From NCBI GenBank assembly GCA_914767885.1, contig CAJZBQ010000020.1:1054001-1118000 (forward strand): 64,000 nt of DNA. Reading direction: 5' to 3'. Below the pieces are notes generated by a model. The model was not told where the DNA came from and did no database searches. It saw only the letters and a list, made by a program, of their open reading frames with translations. This DNA is from Blepharisma stoltei. Lineage: Eukaryota > Ciliophora > Heterotrichea > Heterotrichida > Blepharismidae. Positions 10,778 through 22,338 of this stretch are shown here, piece after piece. The stretch's first letter is position 1. The number at the start of each line of letters is the position of its first letter. The position numbers and the translations under genes are program-made.

Positions 10778-11038
10778 ATATAATTCTTAAAATTTTATTT
10801 CTCAATAAAAAATTTTATTCTATAATAGCTCCTACATCACTATTTCTATCTTCTATTTATCCTAACTTATTTACCAGTTCCTCAAAATCCTCTACTAATA
10901 TAATTCAATTTTTTTCCTCTTCCTCTCCATTTCCAGTCATTTATTTTCAAATATAAACCGCATCCTTCTATAAAAACAACAATTGTTATATCAAAAATCC
11001 TCTTCCTTCAATATTATCTAAAAATCAAATAATTAAAC

Positions 11039-12502
11039 ATGGCATCTCCAAGACCTACAACTCAACGTCGTAAAGAAGACCAAGAAAAAATCTCTTCAAA
11101 CACCCGTGACAAAGCCCAGCTCGCCAAATCTTATATCGAAGGCAAGTACTCCCGTCTTAAACAAAATGAAGAAGAGCGAAAAGACGGATGGCAAGAACTC
11201 ACTACCAAAATGGACGAGCTTTCCTTATCTGTCACTGAGCGGCAGCTAATCAAGCAAGAAATCCTTCATCGAGAAGCCGAACAAATGCGCCAAAAAAGAC
11301 AAAAAATCACAATTTTCGATTTTGAACCGATTGCGATCATCGGCCGAGGGGCTTTTGGAGAGGTCCGGGTGGTCCGCAAGAAAAACACAGGCGAGATTTT
11401 CGCTTTAAAAAAGATGGACAAAGCTGAAATGCTGCTCAAAAACCAAGTCCAGCACGTCAAAGCAGAAAGAGACGTCCTTGCGAACTCTGGAAATCCATGA
11501 ATAGTAGAATTGAAATATTCTTTTCAAGACGAAAAATACCTATATCTTGCTATGGATTACCTTGGAGGCGGGGATTTAATGACTTTATTAATCAGAAGAA
11601 ACGTCCTAACAGAAGCTGAAGGACAGTTTTATATAGCTGAGCTTATTTTAGCTGTTGATTCCATACACAAAATGAATTATATACATAGAGATCTTAAACC
11701 TGACAATATTTTAATAGATAATCAAGGGCATTTAAAACTTTCTGATTTCGGACTGTCAAAGCACGCTGATATAAACCCGAGTCAAAGCAGAGAAGCATTG
11801 AGAAAACTTGAAGAAGCTAGGATAAAAAGCTATGTGGAAAGGAGAAATGAGTTTCAGAGAAACAGAAAATTGGCTTTTTCGACGGTAGGGACACCTGATT
11901 ATATAGCCCCAGAGGTGTTTTCTAGGCAGGGGTACACAGAAACAGTAGATTGATGGTCTGTTGGAGTGATTATGTTTGAAATGCTGGTGGGGTATCCGCC
12001 GTTTTATGCAGATAAGCCGAGAGATGTATGCCAAAAGATCCTTTCGTGGCAGAAATATTTTTCTATACCAAGAGAAGCCAGGCTTAGCAATGCTACTATA
12101 GATCTTATTAGAAAATTAATATGTGAACCCAGCACAAGGCTTGGTATTAGAGGTGTTGCTGAGATTAAGGCACATCCGTTTTTTGCTGGGATTGATTGAA
12201 ATAATATAAGAAGCAGCCAAGCACCATATGTCCCGGAGTTAAATGGGCCTACAGATGTGTCGAATTTTGAGCAATATGAAGAGCTGGAACCGTTTTATCC
12301 GCCAGTTAGTAATAGAAAACGACCACAGAGAAAAGATGTGAATTTTATTGGATATACTTTTAAGCGAGAAGTAGAGTTTCAGCAGACTGGACTTACGTCA
12401 GCCTTGCAGGAGCTTGACTCAATTAAATCTACAACCTCAAGAGAAAGCCAACCAAAGAACTATATTCCTACATCAGAAGAGCTCTATAACGGTTTGACAT
12501 AA
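11039..12502 (+). CDS. NDR/LATS-family AGC protein kinase (copy 1, IES-free)
   Basis: Complete kinase of 487 residues. N-terminal MOB-binding region ([18 protein letters not shown]) leads into the kinase domain: [12 protein letters not shown]-loop, FALKK lysine, [10 protein letters not shown] catalytic loop and SDFGL. An insert with [20 protein letters not shown] precedes the activation segment [13 protein letters not shown], the NDR arrangement. The C-terminal extension carries the hydrophobic motif [13 protein letters not shown] encodes Trp in [16 protein letters not shown] and GID-W-NN. NDR kinases act with MOB proteins in cell polarity, cytokinesis and, in ciliates, cortical patterning. 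No interruption anywhere, unlike the paralogue at 13678-16588. Confidence 0.95.
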
Positions 12503-12545
12503 CTTTAAAGGATTCTAATAAATAATTTATATTGTGTGTAATTGG

Positions 12546-13646
12546 CTACATTATAATATTAAGTGGGACTTCGCCAACAATGTATAATTTCTTCGGCTCT
12601 GTTATGTATTTCTGCTTGATTATGCAAAATCCAATTGTTTTTTTCTGTATTGGGTGATAAACGATTGACAGAATTGTTCCAGCCTGTCTTTTAAAGCCGT
12701 CAAAAATATTAGATCCATGCAGACCATGATGACTACCATTAATTTCGAATTTTACCAGCTTATCATGGTTTTCCTTTAATAGCAGCTGTTTAACAGCCTC
12801 TGCACCAATCCAACTAGTAGATTTTAGCTTTTCTTCAGTAAGTTTTCAGTTAACTTCTATTGGATTTATCGGCACAATCAACTCCTCTTCATTCCAAAAT
12901 CCTGCTTCAATTCTCATAATCCTTTGAGTTTCCAAGCTAGCTATCTGAGCTTGTTTTTTGCTTATTATTTGCAAAAAATCAACTAGCATTGGTATTTTTT
13001 CTGTTTTCATTGATATCAAAAACCCGCTATGTCTACTAAAATCAAGCCATGTAATAAACGCTCATTCATTATTAAAAGCTTTAAATGCAGTTAAGAAACA
13101 GTGTTTTGAGCTAAATGAGTACGGCCTAATATGCCTTAGTGCTGAGCCTAAGAAAGTTTTTGATTTGGGGCCTTGTATACTTATAAGACTCTCAGCTAGA
13201 GTTTCTACCTCCACATTTTTGCCTTTCTTGATAAAATCTTCTCTGCATTTATATATATACTTTTCTGTGTTTTTATTAAAAGAAATAATGCGAGATGAGT
13301 CATCGTTCTGAGCTATAATAATTCTATCAAGAATGTGTCCATTATCATTTAACAGTAAAGAATGCGATGGGCAGCCTGGATACAAAGAGCTAAAATCTGA
13401 AACTGATATATGGTTAATAAACTCTAATCTATCTTTTCCAGAGATAACAACTTGCCCCATAGCTCCTTGATCATATATGACTGAATTATTCACACATGAT
13501 AAATATTCGTCATCTATTTGGGTGCTGTTATAGAATCTTGGCATTCAATAGTCGTTTTTTGTTTCAAACCTCGCTTCTTTAAGTAAATGCATGTCATATA
13601 AAGGGGTTTTTAAACTTACAAATCTCTTTATGAGTCGTCCAGCCAT
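12546..13646 (-). CDS. GcvT-fold protein (aminomethyltransferase-like)
   Basis: 366 residues. Starts MAGRLIKRFVSLKTPLYDMH, where KTPLYD is the usual start of glycine-cleavage T-protein. YDQGAMGQVVISGKDRLEFI, the LLLNDNGHILDRIII strand and SLISIQGPKS match the folate-binding GcvT core. The normal 'GYTGEDGVE' segment is replaced by DFSRHSGFLISM, and the later IEAGF is kept, so substrate use may differ; related GcvT-fold proteins (DMGDH, IBA57) are alternatives. A basic N-terminus would suit mitochondria. Three TGA codons read as Trp. No IES. Confidence 0.7.
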
Positions 13647-13677
13647 AGTAATATTAATTAGAATGGATTATTTATAG

Positions 13678-16588
13678 TTAACTTGAGTAAAGTTCTTGGG
13701 AATTCATTACAAATTGAGGCTTATTATATTTTTGTACTGGCTGAGAAGCTGGTGCGGGGATTGATGATCTGACTGCATCAAGCTCTTGGAGGGCTGTGAC
13801 TAAACTAGTCCTTTGGTTTTCTAGCTCCTTTTTATATGTATAACCAATAAAATTATTGTCTTTTTTTGATTTTCGCTTTCTTTCGCCTTCGGGAGGATAA
13901 AAAGGCTCGACTTCTTCAAATTGGTCGAAATTCGAGGTATCGATTTCACTTTTTAACTAATTCCTCTCTATAAATTTTATTTTCTATAAAACTTATAATG
14001 AATTGGTAAATTATATTTTGCAAATTGCATATAAAATTTATGACGTGTTAAAGTTTTTTAAAATTTAAAAATCATCTCACTTATGAAAGCAAAAAAAATG
14101 TATGCAAAGGATATATCTCAAATAGCCAGCAAAAATATTTTTATAATATAAACTTTTTTTGATATAAATAAAAATATTATAATAGAAATTCGATTTAATT
14201 TGAAATAGTTTGCATTCTAAAATAAATTTTATAATTAAATTTCATTTTAGCATATAAAGAAATAATTCCTTTCAGCGAACTAGCCAAAAAAAATTATTCA
14301 CTTACAGAAGTGAAAAGTAAATAAAAATTACTTCTGGCACCCAAGGTGCTCTGGAACTTCTTAAGCGTTCCCAATCTATCCCTAAAAAGAAAGGATGCCT
14401 CTGAATTTCTTCTACACCATTGACACCAAGCCGATTTTGTGGGTCGCATACTAATTTTCTTATAAGATCAGAGACTGATCTACTTAAATTTGCTTCTCGT
14501 GGGATTGCTAAAGTTTTACTTCAGTGCAGGATTTTTTGGCAAGTGATAGAAGGCTCGTCTGAGAAAAATGGAGGATACCCAACGACCATTTCATACAAAA
14601 TTACTCCTAAGCTTCACCAGTCGACTGTTTCAGTGTAGCCATTCCTTCCAAACACTTCTGGGGCTATATAATCAGGAGTTCCAACAGTTGAATAAGCTAG
14701 GGCTCTATTTCTTTTGTAATCACTTTTTTTTTCGATGTATTGTTTAGTTTTTGCATCTTCTTCGATTTTTCGTAAATTTGAGTAAGGGTGGTCAGTTTGG
14801 ATTTCGCTCATTTTGCAGAGCCCGAAATCTGATATACTTTTGATAATAAATATATTAATGACTTTGGTGATTTTTGGTGTTATATGCGGATAGAAACCAC
14901 AGAATTTGCCTAAAAATTCGAACCTAATGAATTTATGGAAAAAGATCTATATTATCCTGTAAAATTGCACATATGTGTAAAAATTTTAGCATTTAAAAAA
15001 AATTGTTTTTAATGAGTTCCAATTTCAAGTTGATATTAAGAAAGAGAATTTTTTATTTTAATGAATAAATAAATTCTTAAATTTTATTCTTATTTATGCG
15101 TAAAAAGAACGCGAAAATAGAAATATAACTATGGCTTGAATTTGCATTATATTTAGAGAATATGTTTCACTCTTTGCCATGCGTTTCTGCATTATTATTT
15201 GATGCCCAAAAATAAACAGAGATATAATTTTTGCAATTTCACTTTGGCATGTAATAAACCCTTTTGTTTACTCAAAAAGTGAACTCTTTTTGTTTTTCTA
15301 TTAAACAGTCGAGCAACCCAATTTAATAATATATTGGCTATTATAAATTGACGAAACAAGTATTTATCGTTTTTACCTGTTAGTCAGATAAGGGTTTTAT
15401 TTTATGAACTTCCTAGGATTTCTCTTATTATAAAATGGTGAGACTTTCCTCTATTGAAAAAACAGATTATTTTTTTATTGGCTCAAAGATTAATATTTTA
15501 AGAATGTGCATTGTTATTGCTAGTATGAGAAAAAAATCAAATTTTTCCTTTAGATTTTATAGTAAATTTACTTATTAGATTATTATTTGTAGGTAATAAT
15601 GGATTCGTTTGACTATGATTTGAATGAGATCTTTTCTATAGATTCATTAAGTTCTATTTTTCGGCAAACCCTGTGGTTTCTATTGTTTTAATAGGCCGTG
15701 ATTTTTAATTAATTTTAATAAAAATCAAGAGCCTAGCTTCTTTACGATATTACACGATTTCTTAATAAATAATAATTTTACATGTCCTTCAGAGTCTACA
15801 AGGATATTGTCTGGCTTTAAGTCTCTATGTATATAATTTAACTTGTGAACAGAGTCTACTGCCATGATCATTTCAGCTAGATAAAATCTAGCCTCAGCTT
15901 CTGGGAGAATATCACGCTTTATAAGGATTGTCATTAAATCACCTCCAGGGAGATATTCCATAGTTAAATAAAGGTATCTTTCATCTTGAAATGAATATTT
16001 TAACTCAACGATCCAGGGATTATTCGCCAGCGCTAGAACATTTCTCTCAGCTCTAATATGCTGCACTTGGTTTTTCCTTATCATTTCTGATAGGTAGGCA
16101 GAAAAATCACTATTTTTAAAGCCATTTTTCTTATAAAATTAATATTATTTTTGTTTAAAAATTTTTAGAAAAAAATAATTTTTTAAGTTTTTTTTCATTT
16201 CTGACTTATTCATCTTCTTCATGGCTAAGATTTCACCAGTTATTTTGCTGCGAACAACTCTGACTTCTCCAAAAGCACCTCTCCCTATAATAGCAATAGG
16301 TTCAAAGTCGAAAACACTTGTCCTTTTTCGCTTTTGTCGTAGCTGTTCAGCTTCCTTGTGGAGGATTTCTTGCTTAATTAGCTCTTGATCTGTGGTAGAC
16401 AGGCTAAGTTCATTCATTTTGCGTGACAGTTCATTCCACCCTTCGCGTTTTTCTGTTTCTTCTCTTTTTAACTTTGAGTATTTTTGTTCAATATAAGCTT
16501 TTGCAGCTTCAGCTTTTTCTCTAGAAACAGCTGAAATCTCAGGTCTTTCACGTGTTTCTGGCTTCTTTGCAGCAGTTCTTTGTTCCAT
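13678..16588 (-). CDS. NDR/LATS-family kinase (copy 2, three IESs)
   Basis: Paralogue of the kinase at 11039-12502. [11 protein letters not shown]..., MOB-binding helix, [11 protein letters not shown] and [26 protein letters not shown] and [10 protein letters not shown] ending GHVKL; 940-bp [32 protein letters not shown] and TETVD-W-WSLG to [17 protein letters not shown]; 375-bp [17 protein letters not shown], hydrophobic motif [13 protein letters not shown] at 13678-13680. All catalytic residues are present once IESs are removed, so it should be active in the somatic nucleus. It is transcribed opposite to copy 1, with the GcvT-like gene between. Confidence 0.92.
13954..14328. other. IES in NDR kinase 2 (375 bp)
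   Basis: TA at 13954-13955 and 14329-14330. Excision joins PWVPEV to [11 protein letters not shown]-rich; no repeat recognised. Confidence 0.88.
14833..15772. other. IES in NDR kinase 2 (940 bp)
   Basis: TA at 14833-14834 and 15773-15774. Excision rebuilds the invariant GHVKL-SDFG. The interior is AT-rich, with no gene or known repeat seen. Confidence 0.92.
16081..16194. other. IES in NDR kinase 2 (about 114 bp), unusual boundary
   Basis: Flanked by a perfect 10-bp direct repeat TCATTTCTGA (16081-16090 and 16195-16204). Collapsing it yields [13 protein letters not shown] as expected from the paralogue. Only the lower copy is followed by TA; the strict TA-TA alternative would add three residues. 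Confidence 0.75.
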
Positions 16589-16745
16589 GCTATTAATTAG
16601 TATAAGATTATATTATTTGCTCATATTCAGTATATATTACAAAAAATTCTTTATAAATTTGCATTCTTTAAATGATCTATTTTCCTAAAAAAAATTATAT
16701 TTGTAATACTTTATAGAAAATTTTTTCTAACTGCGAAATAAAAAT

Positions 16746-19700
16746 ATGAGTGATAAAAGCCCTCAAAGTACTTTGACACAAAGAAGATCAATTAGCCGCA
16801 AAGACTCAGAGCTACCAGAAAAGGACACTGCAGCTGACGAAGTAATAGCAGAAAGCAAAGGACATATCAACGTTGTCTGCAGATTCCGCCCTTTCAACGA
16901 CAAAGAAAAGGAATATGGGGAAAAAACGTCAATTGAATTTAATTCAGATCAAAAATCAGTAGCAGTGATTGGCCACGATACTGCTCCTTTATTATTTTGC
17001 TTCGACAGAGTCTTTCCATCCAGCACACTCCAACAAGAAGTCTATGACGCTGCTGGCAAGCCTATAATCGAATCAGTTCTTGAAGGATTCAATGGCACCA
17101 TTTTAGCATACGGGCAAACCTCATCAGGCAAAACTTTTACCATGAGCGGGCCTAGTGTTGACGACCCCCTCTACCAAGGTATTATTCCTCGTATGGTAAA
17201 AACCATTTTCCAAAACATTGATGAAGCCAGCGAGCATCTTGAATTTACCGTTAAAGTAGGCTATTGTGAAATTTACCTTGAAAAAATCAGAGACCTGTTA
17301 GACCCTTCAAAAAAGTCACTTAAAATAATGGAAGATAAAGTTAAAGGGATTTTTATTGAAGATCTCACTGAAGATTATGTATATCAGGAATCTGATATGT
17401 ACCAATTAATGAAATTCGGAACTAGGAATCGAGAAGTCGCTGAAACTCAGATGAATGAAGTAAGCTCTAGGTCTCATGCAATTTTTATGATTACCATATC
17501 ACAAAGCAATACACTTGACCTTTCTGCAAAAACTGGGAAACTTTATTTACTCCCCCCCCCCCTCCGTGAGCGAACAAAACCATTAGAAAAATCGCCATTT
17601 TTTGACCAAAAACCCACCCTCCGTGAGTGAACAAAAATATTTTTAATAGAAAAAATTTTAATGGAAAAAAATTTTGATATATAAGTGATAATTAGTATAA
17701 TGAAATCTAGAGCTAATTCTGTTTAATTTTAAACAAATTGCGTTTTAAAACACATAAATTTTGCAAATTAAATTAATATTTGCTTCCCAATTTTTGCAAA
17801 TTAGGATTTTTTTAAATTTCGAAAAAAATATTTTTTATAGAGTTTATATATAAATTTTTTTTTAAAAAAAAAAAATTAACCCCCCTCCGTGAGCGAACAA
17901 AATTTTTTTGTTCGCTCACGGAGGGGGGGGGGGGGAGTTAGTAGATTTAGCAGGATCTGAAAAAATTAGTATCCTATTACAAAGATTGCGAATTTCATGG
18001 ATTTTTGAGTGCTATCCTATTTTCTTATAAAAAAATGATAAATCGGCATTGAAATTTTTAATGCCTTTAGTAAGGTATAAAACAGGAGCTGAAGGAAAAA
18101 GACTGGATGAGCTTAAAAAAATCAATAGGTCTTTATCCACCTTGGGTCTTGTAATTTTTTCACTAACAGATGGAAAATCTACACATATTCCTTATAGAGA
18201 TTCAAAGCTCACAAGGATTCTTCAAGATTCTCTTGGGGGAAACTCTAAAACATGTTTAATTTTGACCTGCTCGCCATCACTTTATAATGAGCAAGAAACA
18301 ATAAGCACACTTAGGTTTGGAATCAGAGCTAAAGCTATTAAAAATAAGCCAAAAGTGAATAAGGAGCATACAGTGGCTGAGCTGAAAATTTTATTAGCAA
18401 AAGCTAAAGAAGAAATTATTAAAAAAGACTCAAAAATAACACTATTAGAGAGACATATTAAAGATATAGGAGAAACTTTGCCAAATCAAACGGAAGATTC
18501 TGAAGCATCAAATGAGTTTTTATAGACTTTTCCTATGAATAGACATATAAGGTGGAAATTTAGTCGAAAAAGGAGCGTAAAGAGTCTATTTATCAGAAAA
18601 AAGTATAAAATCTGCTGAATATCAGGAACTTCTACAGGAATTGGAGTTTGAAAGGCAGCAATACTCTAATGAAATTGAAAAATCTTCAAAATACAAGCAG
18701 GAGCTGAACTCACAGACAATAAAAAATCAAAATTTAGTAAAAGAGAATGATATTTTGAATGGAAAACTAATGGCACTTGTGATGGCTAAACAATCGATTG
18801 AAGACAAGCTTAGGGACTATGAAGATACTATTCAGCAGCTGAGAGCCAAAAATGAGATGCTGGAAAACCAAATTTTAAGCTTTACAAATTGCAATATGCA
18901 GCTTGAAGAAAAATTATATTCTTTGCCTTAAATTTCTTATTCTTAGTCCCCCAAATTTATTATAATCATAATTTAACTTAAAATATATAACAGAAAAAGA
19001 AGCAGAAATAAAAAAATTAGCAAGTGAATTGTTATCAGTAAAAGAAAAAGATGAAATCATAGCTGATCTCAATCGAAGATTAAAGAGCCAAGAAGAGCAG
19101 CTTAGAGTCAAATTATTAACAGAAAGCAATGGAAGAAAAATGAAATCCGAATCAGTCTTAATTTCCCAAAAAGAAAACTTAGCAGCCGAAATTGAAGAAA
19201 AAAATGAAACTATTTATAAACTTAACACAGAAATAGAAGACCTCAAAAGAATTCTGGAAAAAACCAAAAAAGATCATGAACAGGCTGAATTTTTCGTAAA
19301 AAGCAAAATAAATATAGGCATATCCTGTAAATAGCCCGATATGGGCTAGGGATAGAGGCCAAAACTTCCCACTTGGTTCGGCCAAAATGAATTGGTCGAA
19401 CTAAGTGGAAGAGGCTTATTTGCCACTTTCCACTTGGCTTGACCAGCCCATTTTTGTCTCTATCCCTACCCATATCGGGCTATTTACAGGATATGCCTAT
19501 ACATTAGAGCGTAACTTAGAGTTGCTTACTTTGATGTATTCAAATATGAACACACAAAAAGCTATGGCCAAGATGGAAAATGAAATCACTGAGAAAAAAG
19601 TAAAAAGAAAAACTGAAAGAATTGAGCAGCTTGAAAAACAGCTTACTAAGATAAGTGAGCAGGCTCATGGGTATAAATATAAAAATAATGTTCTCTCAAA

Positions 19701-19839
19701 AGAATTGAATGAGATGAAGGATGATTTACCAAATCGAGCACACAATAAAATTAAAAAGATGATTAAAGGTGGGAATACCAGAGTTTTAGGTATAATATCG
19801 CCTTATGCATTTCAGAATGATGTAATAAAAAATAGTTAA
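16746..19839 (+). CDS. Kinesin-1-type heavy chain
   Basis: N-terminal motor: [30 protein letters not shown]-loop, [20 protein letters not shown] switch I. After IES 1, [10 protein letters not shown] switch II; after IES 2, [38 protein letters not shown]. The neck [17 protein letters not shown] is the kinesin-1 type. The rest is coiled coil through three further IESs to IKNS and TAA at 19837-19839. It would walk toward microtubule plus ends, moving cargo in the cytoplasm. No light-chain or cargo domain is identified. Five IESs, two of them inside the motor core, make the germline copy untranslatable. Confidence 0.92.
17548..17938. mobile_element. MITE-type IES in kinesin switch II (391 bp), family M1
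   Basis: TA at 17548-17549 and 17939-17940. Excision joins GKLYL to VDLAGSE exactly. Left end CTCCCC(n)CTCCGTGAGC GAACAAAACC; a second internal copy at 17613; the right end is itself a hairpin of CTCCGTGAGCGAACAAAA against its complement (17883-17932). Confidence 0.95.
17970..18077. other. IES 2 in kinesin (108 bp)
   Basis: TA at 17970-17971 and 18078-18079; excision gives [16 protein letters not shown], the conserved motor sequence. Confidence 0.93.
18521..18590. other. IES 3 in kinesin stalk (70 bp)
   Basis: TA at 18521-18522 and 18591-18592. Ends TATAGACT and, on the other strand, TAAATAGACT form a short inverted repeat. Removes a TAG and joins NEFL to [10 protein letters not shown]. Confidence 0.85.
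18915..18987. other. IES 4 in kinesin stalk (about 73 bp)
   Basis: Removes a TAA and joins QLEEKL to [10 protein letters not shown]. Another TA pair giving LYIT or SLPYIT is also in frame, so the exact edge is uncertain. Confidence 0.7.
19313..19499. mobile_element. Hairpin IES 5 in kinesin stalk (187 bp)
   Basis: TA at 19313-19314 and 19500-19501. Terminal inverted repeat of about 35 bp beginning TATAGGCATATCCTGTAAAT. Central arms contain ACTTGGTTCGGCC, similar to the hairpin at 7201-7434. Excision joins KSKIN to TLERNLEL. Confidence 0.9.
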
Positions 19840-19914
19840 ATTAGGTTAGGTTATTAAAAGCCAGGCGTTAGCCATATTGGTGACGTAGTCACCAAAGACC
19901 TCCCGTAACAGAGA
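19840..19914 (-). mobile_element. 5'-truncated R1 copy with 16-bp target duplication
   Basis: 75 bp matching only the 3' end of the R1 family (GGAGGTCTTTGGTGACTACG ... and the TAACCTAACC tail on the minus strand), flanked by identical 16-bp copies AATAAAAAATAGTTAA at 19824-19839 and 19915-19930. Target duplication plus 5' truncation is the usual result of target-primed reverse transcription. The insertion sits at the kinesin stop codon. Confidence 0.85.
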
Positions 19915-19980
19915 AATAAAAAATAGTTAATATAGCTAATTACCTTGATTATATTAATTTAAGAAATCTTACAAATGCAG

Positions 19981-21121
19981 TTAGCATTTTAAATCTGAAT
20001 AGAAATTACCCTCAAACACCTTGGCTTTGGCCATACCTATTTCCATTTCAATACTTTCAATTTCAGTTTGTCTTTCTATCTTAGCAAGGCTGAGCCTTTG
20101 TCTTTTCTTTTTAATATTGCATATTTTGCGGTTAACGTTCTCTATTTTCGGCTTAAGATCCTGATTAGAAAATACAGAAATCTTCCCTCTGTAAAAATCA
20201 ATCAAATTTGAAGTTACGATATGGTCTTTTATCCAAGTTTCTGATTTTTCTAAATTCTTTTCTAATACTTCTACGACTGAAAATTTCTTTTTTAATTGGC
20301 TTTTTATATTTTCTTTTGCGATCTTTTTCTTATTATAGCCCAGGACAGATTTTTGCTCACCTAAGTTATTTGGCAAGGAAGCAAGCGATACTGCCAAGCC
20401 ACTTTTTCATTAGATGGGTGGTATAATGCTAAAATCTGGCTTAGTCTATAGAAACTTCTTTAAACAATTCTCCTCTTTTTTCAGCAAATCTAATTTTAGC
20501 TTCTATAATTAATTTTTCTTTTTCAGAAATATTTTTTTTACAGTTTGAGACTAATTCCTTAAGGTTGCTAATGCCTGTAAGCTCACGAACGTTTTTATTT
20601 ACCAATTTAACTATCTCTTGAGAAACCAATTCATCATCATTCGATATAGTGCTTCCTTGGTCTTCTGTGATTTCAATATTAGTAGGAGTTTGGCTAAGAG
20701 TTTCTTGAGATTCATTGCTCGATCGATTTTCAGCTTTAATTTTAAGGTATTTTTCCTCTAGCCTTTCCAATTTTTTTCCTTTTTCCGCAATCTCTAAAGT
20801 GGTTTGTTCAATTGTTTTTTGTAGCTTTTCTATCTGTAATATGTATATCTTGCAAAGTTGGTCTTTTTCATTATATTCTTCTAATAAAAGCCTTGCTTTT
20901 TCAGAGTAAGAAGCTGTGCCAAGCCTACTGTCAATTTCTTGGATTTCTAAATCAAAATTATTTATTTTGTTAGTTAAAGCTTGTTCACTATCTATCAATT
21001 TATTATATTCTGCTCTTTTTTCTTCGATTTTATGCTCAATAACGCTTAAATTATTAGCTAGTTCTTGAGAAAATTTATCCTGTTCCTCGCTTAAAGATGA
21101 GTCTGCATTCATATCTTCCAT
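19981..21121 (-). CDS. Coiled-coil protein, unknown
   Basis: One gene of about 360 residues split by a 58-bp IES. Starts MEDMNADSSLSEEQDKF, then almost continuous coiled coil (KIEEKRAEYNKLIDSEQAL; LQKTIEQTTLEIAEKGKKL), an acidic/Ser linker, and more helix (KNISEKEKLIIEAKIRFAEK). The two halves look like separate genes until GTT TCT ATA is joined to TCG CTT GCT at matching TA phase. No family recognised; a cytoskeletal role is only a guess. Confidence 0.7.
20389..20446. other. IES in coiled-coil gene (58 bp)
   Basis: TA at 20389-20390 and 20447-20448. Joins FKEVSI to SLASLPNNLGEQ, removing two in-frame TAA. Confidence 0.75.
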
Positions 21122-21458
21122 TTTTATAGTCAGTGTTTTGAGATAATCAATACTCTTTGGCTACTCTAAAGACAGAGATTGAATTATTTTCAGAGATTTT
21201 AGATTTGATTTTTAAAAAAATTATTTAAAATTAAATTATTTATTTTAATTATTATATTGTTAAAAGCTTTTCAGTTATTGGATACAAGATTATGAATTTT
21301 CGGGAATCACCATGACGCTTTCAACAAAGAAAAAGGGTGAATTAATAAAATTTCCATTTTTACAATTAATAGAAACATCATATTTGTAATTCTTTCAGTT
21401 ACCTATTAACTTAAAAAAAATTGAGCTTAATAATTATCTTAATTTCTATTATTTTACT

Positions 21459-21733
21459 AACAATTTTGACTTTATATAAATGCAATCTGATCAATTTCAA
21501 TTATTATAAATAATGGCATCGATTTCTCTGTTCGCCAAATAGAAATTCATTTCTTGAAATTGTGCCAAGTCAGGAATTTTAGTGAACTTAATTCCTCATA
21601 TCCAGGCTGGAAGACTGGTGAAAGATCCTATCAGGCTAAGTTCAAAGAAACCACTGTTGAAGCCAATCTATGTATACTTAAGTGGCCAAAGTCATGGAAG
21701 CCACATCTTTCAGGGCTGAGGAATATACATTAA
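21459..21733 (+). CDS. Possible small coding region, frame uncertain
   Basis: A 275-bp patch clearly less AT-rich than its surroundings. One frame, with TGA=Trp, runs stop-free to TAA at 21731-21733 and reads SELNSSYPGWKTGERSYQAK..., with charged and aromatic residues typical of real protein. A second frame from ATG at 21513 is also nearly open. No homologue recognised. A partially palindromic start and end (CCTCATATCC ... GCTGAGGAATAT) leaves a structured non-coding RNA or an excised element as alternatives. Confidence 0.35.
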
Positions 21734-22338
21734 TGCCCATTATTGTGTTGTAAATAGTTAAGGTTCGCTTTAAACTATTCAAGTGAGATAAGATAATTTT
21801 CAATTAAAATGCAACTTAAAACACACAAATAAATTTTGAATTTTTTATTTTGATATTTCAGTCATTAACTTATGCAAAGGAGTTTAAATACAAGTGGTTA
21901 ATTTATGAAAACTTATCAATGCTATACAAAATTTTTTTTTAAGCAGTTTTATGACCCACTTTTAAATTAGATTTTAAAAAAAAACTGTTAACTTTCATCG
22001 ATATAATATAAGCTTAAAGCGAAATATAGCATGCTAAGTACTTTTCATTCATTATTGTAATTAAAATATTTTAAAATTAGCATCCAAAATTTTAAGTCGC
22101 GTGCTAATTAAGCCTATATATTTTTAGCAAACTCTAATCTCCCTAATGTTTATAGTTTAAATCCCGAGCCTCTCGGCTTTATTTTGATGAAGCACAAAGA
22201 CCAATATGGAATATCGCATGAGTTTAATAGCGGAGAAATATGAAATCACTAAACAGATTGTTCTAGACTTAATAATTTATAATGCTTCATCTTTGAAATA
22301 CACCACTGATTTTTTAATCACATCTCAGTATAAATAAA
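21734..22338. other. Intergenic AT-rich spacer
   Basis: About 600 bp upstream of the cyclase fusion gene. A short open stretch at 22188-22250 is not convincing. It presumably contains the promoter; no defined element seen. Confidence 0.5.

Noticed and set aside
11498-12199. TGA codons splitting the kinase into several short frames (pseudogene or frameshift signature)
   Set aside because: Every TGA falls on a conserved Trp position, and the same holds in many genes of the window, so the code reads TGA as Trp.
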